Shown here: positions 35,275-44,328 of the stretch, piece after piece
Layout: the number at the start of each line of letters is the position of its first letter
How positions within the stretch are numbered: the first letter of the stretch is position 1
From: Hyposmocoma kahamanoa
Lineage: Eukaryota > Arthropoda > Insecta > Lepidoptera > Cosmopterigidae
Length of the DNA stretch: 64,000 nt
NCBI RefSeq assembly: GCF_003589595.1
Contig: NW_020653715.1
Coordinates: 102,986-166,985, forward strand
Direction: 5' to 3'
Position numbers and translations under genes: made by a program
The notes under the pieces: generated by a model
What the model saw: the letters and a program-made list of their open reading frames with translations, nothing else
Database searches by the model: none
What the model was told of the DNA's origin: nothing

Positions 35275-36005
35275 TCAGGATACCACTGACATCGCAATCT
35301 TTTCGTCGCACTTCTCCGCACTGTGTACTGCGCGTGATTTCCCGCCCCCTGCACACAAGGCGGTCACGCTTCGCAGAGCAGAACCCATGTCCTCCTGTAT
35401 TAAATTGAAACACATAGCTATAACTACTATCCCAACTAGAATGTAAATACAACACACACCCACTGCAATGTCCTCCGCCTTCGCGGACACAGTGCTCGCG
35501 TACGTCCCTGGTTTCAAATTACCGAAGCCGATTGTCGCGAGACTCGAGAACGAGAAGTAACACCCGTCCACGAAATTCCACTTCTCCGTGGTCCGGAACA
35601 CAAACGTGCCAAGTGCGATGTATGCAGCAATCAACAGTAAGCTAAGTATAATTGGTACCCTCGTATGATCACGACATGTCCAATGATAACCAGTACCGCT
35701 AAAACTGTCTAGATTCAGAGCGGCTTGGAACGGCGTCCGTTTTTGCCGTTCCAATTTGCTTTTGTCACAGTCGGGGTACGGTTTGCAGTCCTGAGGCAAC
35801 GCGACTCTGCTGAGGCAGTCTGCTTTTGTGTGAAAGTTGGGGCTAAGTCTGGCGGGGCAGAGACGGGAGTACAGCGCGCGGAAGTGGCGCGCTAGAGCGT
35901 CTCCCAGCGTCGACAGGTACAGCATGATGATGGGGATGCCCACGCATGCGTACGCCACTGCTACCATCTTGCCCACAGACGACTTTGGCGTTACGTTGCC
36001 GTGAC
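35275..36005 (-). CDS. K2P potassium channel, second coding exon (M2, P2, M3, M4, proximal stop)
   Basis: Continues the two-pore-domain channel from the acceptor AG at 36,007-36,006. The first bases GT complete the Gly codon begun at 38,402, giving TTIGHGNVTP as the first selectivity filter. Residue numbers count from the exon-1 ATG: M2 about 189-212 (VAYACVGIPIIMLYLSTLGD), a Cys/Lys-rich loop, M3 about 292-312 (VPIILSLLLIAAYIALGTFV), second pore 318-338 with filter TIGFGN, and M4 about 354-379. The proximal stop gives a 418-residue protein, short in its cytoplasmic tail for this family. The protein should sit in the plasma membrane and pass background K+ current as a dimer. It is closest in feel to invertebrate TWK-like K2P channels; the subfamily is not assigned. 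Confidence 0.93.
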
Positions 36006-37353
36006 CTGGAAATTAAACATCTCATACAGAAAGGCTCTTCACCCGGTGACAGCTGCAGGAAAGTATTGAATGCAGGTGGTTCAGTATTTTTGTATATTAT
36101 TTGGTTGTATTCTGTATTTTACTTGTAGTTTCAACTGTTACTTAAGTTGTAAATTAAAGCTGGTGAAATAAGTAAGACTCGTTTTTAATTTCCTAGTACA
36201 CAATTTTAAGTTCCATTTATTTCAGACACATAACAAATATGGGCGAGTTGAGACACAATGAACAGACCACAAAAGGAACGAAACTAAATTTGAGTATATT
36301 TTTTGTTGGCGTTTTCCTTCTTCTTGGTTGTTTATTCAGCAAATAAGATTCAGCGTGGCTCTCCGGGGAGCCAGTGAGTGTAAACAGCGCTAAGTGTTTC
36401 GGAGCCAGCTCAAGGGAGTACGCAGGATCAGCGGTATTGTAGACCGCAAACAAACACTGTGTATTCTGTTTTCGTTTTAAAGATCAACAATTCGAGACCA
36501 TTGCGCGTGGCTGTGTGAACCGCAGCAGTCGCTCGAAATCTTTTTGCCCGACTGCGCCGGAAAAAAGGTAACATTAGTTAGTCATCCTTCGTTACGCTAT
36601 ACTTTGGAGTGTCAAAGGATTCATTGAATACAAAAAAATAACAAATTTTGTTAAATATAATTCAGTAAAGTCTTAAAATCTATTATTTATTATATATTAT
36701 ATTATATTATATTATTTTATATTATTATGGCTATTAACTTGAAGACCTTTTTGAAATTAATCTTAAAAAAGCAGCTTACGATATGCGCATACAATGATTT
36801 GCAGTTATTGAAAGTTCAAAATTTATTCTAGTACCGTTTTTATAGCCTGCGCGTCGCAAAGAAACAAATGATTTAATTTTATTTGAATTTCAATAGGAAA
36901 ACAAATTTGATCGATTGGATAAGTGTTCTAATGAGTTATGAACATATCGCCGCGTCGTAGACATGTGTGATTAGGTCCTACATTTGAACTTGAACTGGTA
37001 AGCGCGCGCATGAGTTTTTTTTTCTTTAGCTGCACACTAATACTGCAAAATACGAGAAAGGTTTTCTTATTCGCTGATTGAATATAAATTTGTCTTCCGA
37101 AAATGCCTCTGTAACTCATGGTTGGTAGTTATTTCAGCATTTTTGTCCTTATCACTGACGTAGCTAAGCAGTTAATAATAACAAACCAAATATGCTAACT
37201 AAACATAATTTCATTTTTGAAAGGTATTGCAGACGAGATTACTAAATGACAGTTTTGCTTCAAATGAAGTTGTTAAAATAATTTTCAACATTAATTAAAT
37301 TTTTATTGAATTGATATTCAATTATTTTTTGTGAAATTACTCCAACAGTTTGT

Positions 37354-37717
37354 TATAATTATTAATACAAAGATCGAACACTCAGAAAAAACACTCAGAA
37401 AAAAAAATTTAATTAATACAGTGAATAGCGACATCTCTCGCCAGGACTGGTAGCTGTAAAGGTACTAACTGGGTGATAAATCTGTCAAAGATTTCTCATA
37501 GATGGCGCTACGACTAAAAAGTCGTTGAAAAACCAAGTACAAAGACACGACGTAAGCACATAGAGAAATTCGTGGGGTCCGTTGGTTCGTTCCGTGGCTT
37601 AGTTGGTATAGCGTCTGGCACGGTATGCAAGAAGACGTCGGTTCGAATCCGACCGGATCGAAGGAATTTTTTCTGAGTGTTTTTTCTGAGTGTTCGATCT
37701 TTGTATTAATAATTATA
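37354..37717 (+). mobile_element. tRNA-like SINE unit bracketed by ~51-bp inverted repeats
   Basis: Arms at 37,354-37,404 and 37,667-37,717 are inverted and nearly identical, each with a duplicated 'ctgagtgtt' word and 'cgatctttgtattaataatt'. Between them is a tRNA-like head on the plus strand (A box 'tggcttagttgg' near 37,596; B box 'ggttcgaatcc' at 37,640-37,650). The head and its 5' body resemble 48,270-48,440, which lacks the left arm. A 16-bp direct repeat, aataattttcaacatt, occurs at 37,277-37,292 and 37,717-37,732. Read as a SINE with a fold-back structure, or a chimera of two oppositely oriented copies; not a functional tRNA gene. Confidence 0.65.
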
Positions 37718-38244
37718 ATAATTTTCAACATTTTCTTTTGGAAATCAATATTCAAAATGTGCTGTGCGTCTTTTAACTTTTAATGTGGTTCTGTTTTTTG
37801 TTTCTCGTTATGGTGCTCTTTCTACTCTCATACAAAACTAACATTGTCTTGTTATTAAACTTTATCGGCACATTGTGTCTGGTCTTGTTCACTAAACTAC
37901 CAAACTACTAGTAGTTCTTTTTTCAACAAAAACACACAAATACGGATGATTTTACCGCGATAACAAATTTCATATTGGTGGTTTTAGATTGCTACTGTTG
38001 TGCGTCTGACATATTGGTCGAGTTGTGGCTAAACATGTAAGTACATGCCCATGTACAGAAAAGGTCTCAATCTCGGGATCGATTTGCATTATTTGGCCTC
38101 TGTTCGATGACATTTTATTATTTATAAGTCTTTCTTATTTCTTTATAATTATTATAAATTTACTGACATGACAATATGACGGTTCTAAGCTGACTAGTAA
38201 CACTCTGACGTAAACTAATATATGTTTCCAAAATTGATTGTACC

Positions 38245-38305
38245 TGGCATTGAAACCGGTACCTTTCACGATAAGCTCAAACTACAAAGCCATCGAAATT
38301 GTCAA
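38245..38305 (-). repeat. Degenerate tRNA-like SINE head
   Basis: Read on the minus strand: 'gatggctttgtagtttgagc' followed 24 bases later by 'ccggtttcaatgcc', spaced like tRNA A and B boxes. Weak, with no recognisable body or tail. It lies inside the K2P intron. Confidence 0.3.
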
Positions 38306-38401
38306 TAACTCTATGATCAGGGAAGGTACGTATATCTTAATAATTTCATAAGCAATATTTATTCGCACTTTGGCTAACGACCAGTTTCGCAAGTAACTTA
38401 C

Positions 38402-38927
38402 CAATTGTAGTAATCAGCGTCAAAGCGTAAAGGAAGCTGCTCGAAAATGTCCACCTGTAGTCTCCATTGCTTTCAAACGTCAGTCTATTATCCAACACAA
38501 CGCCTCCTCCTTTTATCGTCTTTATTAAAACCTTCTGGAAGTCCATCAGCTCCTTCGCGGCCAGCTTCGTCCAGTTCTCCTTGTACAAAATATTTAGATC
38601 TTCAGTAATAGACCAGAGTTTTTCGACTGTTTTCAAACGCAAGTCGTTGCTGCTACCTGATTGACTGAGGTTCGGTTTTGAAGCGGCAACTGCGGTTTCT
38701 TCTGTAACTGAGCCTTCGAGAGCGAGAAAAAGAAAGCCGCCTAGGAGGTTATAGGTGAGAACGAGAAAACAGATGGCGAGACATGTTAAGGGGGAGGCAC
38801 GGCGCTTATGCGCGCAGCGGCAGCAGAACATTCTGGAATCGTTTGGCTTGAAGCAGCATTGCGAGTCCTCGAGTATCCCCAACTCCCCGTAGCGCTTCGC
38901 CAGCTCCCTGCTCCCGTCCTCTAACAT
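38402..38927 (-). CDS. K2P potassium channel, first visible coding exon (N terminus, M1, first pore)
   Basis: ATG at 38,927 opens 175 codons plus one base before the donor at 38,401. The N-terminal cytoplasmic part has a Cys cluster (QCCFKPN, MFCCRC) at about 23-38; M1 is at about 46-70 (LTCLAICFLVLTYNLLGGFL). A long extracellular cap region follows, amphipathic and typical of K2P channels, with residues about 95-139. The first pore helix reads YRWTFSSSFLYALTLITTIG. The start is the first Met of the frame, and the Cys/basic segment just before M1 agrees with insect K2P proteins. Additional 5' non-coding exons may exist upstream; no promoter could be identified. Confidence 0.92.
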
Positions 38928-38939
38928 AGTGGCTCACTA

Positions 38940-39755
38940 TGAACGACTGCGCATCGCACCTTGTACTTCCTATGATGTCTTCTCTTTCTTACTCTTGGCA
39001 TTCTAACTTAAATTTGATGTATTCTGCGGTGTTGTGGGCTTGCTCCTATAACAATAGAAAAACATCTTTAATTTTTAACAGTGGTCTCGTTACTGGACTT
39101 ACAAATTGTTGATGACGTCCTATCCTAGAAACTTTTTTGAGAGTTTTATACAATAATGTAATTTTTACAAAAACACCAGATGGTGTGGAAAATTAATTTA
39201 CTTCTATAAAACGCTGAAGGATTAAAAACAGTAAATATGTATAGTTTAGCAAATATTTTTTACATATCTTTTGGTTAATGACGAGATCGATTAAGTTTAT
39301 TGTCGAAAGCAATATTCGGCAGCACAGACCATATAAATCGGTAGGTTTACCACAGGTTTATTGCTGTCACCGACACGTTAGCTTTTTTTGTGGCACAAAC
39401 ATTCCTTGTTTGGCTTCCGTAGTCAAACTAGAAGCATTGCAGTTGTCACGTCACGTCACGTCTGTGTGTCGCGCTTTTACGCGTTTGTTAATGTACGTGC
39501 TGCTACGACATTTGAAATGTAATCAAGGTGTAGGTATCGATGAAAAAGAACGAACTGAGAAATTTAAATTTATGGATTGTGTTTCGTTGTTTTCTGGCCA
39601 ATATTAACATTTGTGGTACACGTGTCTAGTATGGTTTATTTAAGTTTTAATTTAAGTTTGAATTAGTTACGCGAGCCAAATTCTTGCTAGTAATAAATTA
39701 TTTAAAAAAAATTAAAACCTGATGAAGTCTTTTGACAAAAATGCTTAAGTAGGTA
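38940..39755. other. Upstream region of the K2P gene
   Basis: Should contain the 5' UTR and promoter, or lie within a 5' intron of the K2P gene, but no TATA box, initiator or splice site could be assigned with confidence. A 109-codon frame on the plus strand at 39,278-39,607 has no recognisable motif. Confidence 0.35.
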
Positions 39756-39759
39756 TATA

Positions 39760-40016
39760 TATCTATATAAATCTATAAATACATAAATAAATATTAGACA
39801 ACGTGACATACGTTGCTCTCACCTCAAAGTAAGTAGCTAAAGCACTAGTGTTATGGAAATCGGAAACGACGACGATACCACAAACACTCAGATCCCAGAC
39901 AATATAGAAAAGTTAATTGTCTCCAGTGACCCGGGCGGGGATCGAAACCGGGACCTCAGAGATGGCGACACCATGAATACCGATATGCAAGCCACTCGAC
40001 CGCGAAGGCCGTCAAA
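39760..40016 (-). mobile_element. tRNA-derived SINE, family D
   Basis: Minus strand: a head with A-box-like 'tcgagtggcttgc' and B box 'ggtttcgatcc', a body containing 'attgtctgggatctgagtgt' and 'ccataacactagtgctttag', and an AT-rich (AAAT-like) end near 39,760-39,790. The open frame across it is incidental. Related but more decayed heads may lie at 55,795 and 59,375. Confidence 0.75.
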
Positions 40017-40029
40017 TATGTATATATTC

Positions 40030-43000
40030 ATGTAAACTTTTAATGCCGTACGGCCGCGTATATTTATGCACGTGTAATGTAGAGAAATCACAATAAATTA
40101 AATCTCCGAAAACGATTTTTGCATTTTTATAATATTATTAACATTTTTAGTTACGTATTATGCTTTGCCATTCATTGCTGTCGATTGTACCAGTGTTTCG
40201 TTATTATGTGAGATGGCTGACTACGACTTTTTAAAGCATTTTGTGCTTTATATTTTTCGTTTATTCGGTTACACAACTCAATAACCTCCATCAGCGAGGT
40301 CAACAGTCAATTCCAGCGCATCGCTCGGAACTAAACCGCAAACGAAGGCAATATACATAAATATTCATTCGCCCAATAAATGGAACGCGATCCGAGCCAA
40401 TCAAAAATGATACAAAACTTTTCATAGAAAGATGTCGCTTTCGAAACACTGTGATATTGGTGTGTAAATTGATTTAAATCCTACGAGTGGATACCAGATA
40501 TGTACAAATGCATAATATAGCCACAAAAAGTTGAACTTGGTTTTTAATCGGCGATTAGAAATGGGTTTTTGGGCCCAAATCATGTATCAAAACAACATAC
40601 TACAAATTACTATTATTCCGTACTAAGGAACGAGTGATGCCCGAAATTATTATGTATTCAGCGTCTCCACGAGTGTCATTGCCGCTCCTCCATCACGCAT
40701 GCAGAGAGCGATGCGATACACGATGACGTTCTGAAAGACAATATTATAGAGCTATAAAGTAACCTGGTTCTGGTAAAACTCAATAAACCTTTGAAAACTT
40801 TTTCATATCATTGTAACCACAAAATGTCAGCGTAAATATTTGTAGTGTTTTATTTACTCGTCCGAGAGTTGGCGACAAACGTCGACAAACAAAAATGTGT
40901 GCGAAATAAACAACACGGGCGGATGAGAGCGAATTGATATTCCAATACGGCTCGCAGCTGTGCACAAACCCTTCCCGAGCCACCATGTACCATGTGTCGG
41001 ATATTGTTACCTTTAACAATATCTAACATATTGTTAAAGGTATTGATGCAACTAGTACAAATTTATTATGAATAAACAAAAACTGTTGGTTTGGAATACA
41101 AATATATGAGATTTAGATAAAAATAATTAAATTTACAACATAAAACAATCGTGCAAACCTTAAAATTTGTAGGAAACGAAACAAATATTAGATAATTTGT
41201 AGTCGGGATTTGTCTGCTGATGGCGAAGACCAATTTAATATATAATTAAGCTTTAAAAAATTCTTAATTACTTTGTACTTAAATAACTTTTCACTCTTCT
41301 GTTATTTTTATTTTAGTGTACAAAAAAAATGTAATGACCGGTTCCGTGACCGTAACTTTCTAATAAATATAACAAAGTTTATTTTTGAACTCGACAGGGA
41401 TTAATATAATTAGGGCCGCGCGTGACGTTGACCCTCCCGCGGCCGAGACCGCTTGGGAAAGTGGCAGTCGAGCAGTCGTAGAAGTGCGGGAGTGCGAATG
41501 GAAAAGATTGTCATCGGGGACGCCTGGCTCACTCGTTCCACGTGAATCGAGAAGCGCGAATGCCGAATTGGAACAGGCTACGTTTAAGGTTACTCGATGC
41601 TATACCTTACCAATCGGTTTCGTGTTGAATAGTCTCGTCGTTGATGGCGTTTGGACAATGGCGCAAAACAATACGTTTGCTGGTTTCAACGCATCCCCGT
41701 GGAATACGCCTACGTAACGAAACATAAAGAATAATAAAGAACAATTTATTTGTTTATTATTAATTCAGGTTTGCAGTTTACTTTTTGTCGAATCAATAAT
41801 GTAGCGATCGCAATTTCTACGAATGTGACCGAAGAAATAATCCAAAACAAGATTAATTTTCTTTTAATTAGTGTAAATTCACCTTAAGTGAAAATCCGAA
41901 GAACAAGAACGGGTTCATAAATGTGGCTTACAGTATTTAACGCAGACTTGCACGTACACAGTTTTCGGAGTTGTATAGATTATCAAAAGTGAAATCATTG
42001 TTGTTTGTTTGTTATTCGCGGGTCGCGCGCCTGCTTGCTGTTTGTTTGTAGAAACATACGTGTGTTTACGTTAAAATATATGTTTTGTTTTAATACAATT
42101 TTGGTTTATTTATGTACATAAGAGTTATGAGAAGTTTGTCTATATGTCTGTAAAGATTTAATAGTTTTTGGCAGAAACGGTCAAAAGTGAAAAGTACACT
42201 ATCCTATATATAGGATCCAGGCGGGGTTTCTCTCACCCTACAGCCACACGATATTATTTATGCTTTTAAGAAAACGTCCTTTTACGAATTAAATTCAAAT
42301 GCATACGATTTACGGGTTTTTTGTACCGATTTATTTCAATGCGATTTTCAAGCGAAAATATTCTATTATTGCGATTCAAAGAAAAGCAAATCGAATCGTT
42401 CAAATAAAAAATCAATAACCATCGTGTAATAATATTTTCATTAAATTTGAACAAAACTCGATTCACTACAAACATTTTAGCTGTGAGTACTGGATTTCGG
42501 GCATTAATGGGTTTTACCCGGCATTGAGTCACGGCATCCTTGACTTGATTCCACCAACGGGATAATCAAAGCAAACCACACCGCACCGCGCGGTGCATCG
42601 TCGCAGGCGACCGGCGCGACGACGCTGTTGTAATGTTGTAGTGTTATATTGAAGTTCAAAGGTACTTTATTGTCATAATCATTACATACATAACTTTTTG
42701 TCTCAGCAGTGAGCAGTCGAAAATAACTTGTTACAATTGAAATATGGATTTCAACATGGATTTGATTAAGCCGAATATGGCTCCACCTCCTTCATGTTTG
42801 ACAGTTAGTTAGAAATTTGCACTCCCTTAAAACCTGTTTATTACTTGTTAGGCTCTGCTGCTAACATTATACTCGTATGATTGTCATTTCCTAATGAATA
42901 TACTCGTTAATTCAATGTGGATATTCCTCTGTTATACTTTATCATATTTTATTTATTATTATTATATATTTGTTATTATTTGCCCGAGGAATTAAAAGTT

Positions 43001-43600
43001 TAGATTCGATGGCGATATTTCGTAATTTCATAAATATATATATTGTGATTCACTATAAAAAGATGTTCAATAGATATTAAATTATTTATCCCCTCCAGAC
43101 GGGCTAGTGTATATCCATTGACTATAACAATCGCAAATGGTTATGTGCGGCTATGAATAATGCTTATAAACTAATGCACGGGATAAATTATCTGGAATGG
43201 GCACTTCAAAGATGACGTCAGTTTCAATATTAGTATACATTACTACTGATTATAAAGAGTACTTTTGCATGCATTAAGCATGTTTTTATCACACATATGG
43301 CCGGCGCCAAAACATCTAGGGATGTATGACTGAAGCCTAAGCAAGGACGAGTGAGGGAGGATAGGTCTCGCACGAGTAAACAGAGCCGAGGTGGTACGGG
43401 TTATTATACAAACACTGAACAAATACCGCATCTGAGTATAGATGGACTAACGGGACGGATAGATGTTGGAGATAGGTACAGGTACAGAAAAGGTAGAGTT
43501 GAGTAATAAATTTTGGAATATGACAATGCGCAACGTTCCACTTGCTCACGAAAATAAGTCAATGAAAGAATTGGAGTTTGTTTATCAAAATAATATCGCA
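40030..43600. other. Unassigned region with isolated hairpins
   Basis: No gene supported over 3.6 kb. A perfect 15-bp-stem hairpin is at 41,008-41,042; a short palindrome tcctatatatagga is near 42,201; a CpG-rich patch is near 42,570-42,630. A 110-codon frame at 41,385-41,717 is GC-richer than its surroundings but carries no known motif. Confidence 0.4.
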
Positions 43601-43711
43601 TAAAACAACGCACACACTCATAGCCCCGCACTAGCGAAACCCTATCACCCGGGACCCGGGATCTCTGCGTGGCAGACCAGCACAGTAACAGTTTCGCCGC
43701 GATGATAGTTA
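43601..43711 (-). mobile_element. SINE family A, internally deleted copy
   Basis: Keeps the tail-proximal 'gcacacactcatagccccgc' and the head 'gggatctctgcgtggcag' but has lost about half the unit, including most of the middle body. Minus orientation. Confidence 0.75.
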
Positions 43712-44283
43712 AATAATTTAATTTATTTGCAAATAAATTGAACTTCACGAACGAAATTACGAATGAATTGTTTATTAACATCTAAATGCATATTTTAAAT
43801 TCACAAACTCTAGGTTTAGTTGAAAAATAATTAAAGAAAATTAAAGAATCGATTAAGAATTCACAAATTGAATTTAAACAGCGGTTGATTAAAAGGAAAC
43901 TAATTGCAATTCGGGAACGTTCATTAAAATTAAAGGCTTTAGGAATTTTGGGAAATTTCGAAACAAATTGGAATTGTGAACAGCAACAACAGAAGGGCAC
44001 AAGTGGTCATTAATGTCGGATCGACCGAGACGGATCGGCGCGGCGCGCGGCGGATCGCTTCGGTGCAGAGCGGCTGCGCTCGGACGCGAACTCCTCTCCA
44101 ATTTGCAGTCTGAGTGAAACGGTTTTGGAAAGAAAAGCGGTAATATTGTTAGAAACGTAGTTATAATAAATTACTACGATAATAAAGCAACAAAAAATTA
44201 AATTCCGAGTATTATAAGTACCAGAGTAACAGAAGTCACTGAATTCAAATAGTTTAGGAAAGTTTATTTCTCAAAATAGTTCT

Positions 44284-44318
44284 ACCCGGATCGAACCTGG
44301 GACCTTCTCATACAGCNN
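44284..44318 (-). mobile_element. SINE head fragment abutting an assembly gap
   Basis: 'cggatcgaacctgggacct' is the reverse complement of a tRNA-like B box region as in SINE families A and D. The copy is cut by the run of ten N bases at 44,319-44,328. Confidence 0.55.
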
Positions 44319-44328
44319 NNNNNNNNAC
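44319..44328. other. Assembly gap (10 N)
   Basis: Ten N bases, the only ambiguous bases I saw. The true gap length is unknown; sequence on either side may not be contiguous. Confidence 0.99.

Larger units (their letters stand above)
36006..38401 (-). other. Intron of the K2P gene (phase 1, GT-AG)
   Basis: The donor reads attg|gtaagt on the minus strand at 38,401-38,396, and the acceptor ttccag|gtcac ends at 36,006. It is 2,396 bases long and interrupts the first Gly codon of the first selectivity filter. It contains an inverted-repeat tRNA-like element at 37,354-37,717 and a short ATATT-repeat run near 36,685-36,727. No other exon is evident inside. Confidence 0.9.

Noticed and set aside
35278..35290. 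Frameshift at the end of the K2P frame
   Set aside because: Codon-by-codon check shows the extension is in the same frame as the channel; only a TGA separates them, so no indel is needed.
35180..35455. Overlapping minus-strand frame inside the K2P exon
   Set aside because: Shadow of the channel frame; the channel frame has clear transmembrane and pore motifs.
37590..37662. Apparent tRNA gene on the plus strand
   Set aside because: A and B boxes are present, but the cloverleaf is imperfect, a SINE tail follows, and a second copy at 48.3 kb has the same body. Treated as a SINE head.
39278..39607. 109-codon frame upstream of the K2P gene
   Set aside because: On the opposite strand, Cys-rich by chance, no recognisable domain.
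41385..41717. 110-codon open frame
   Set aside because: GC-richer than its neighbourhood, but no motif, no splice context, and no homology I recognise.
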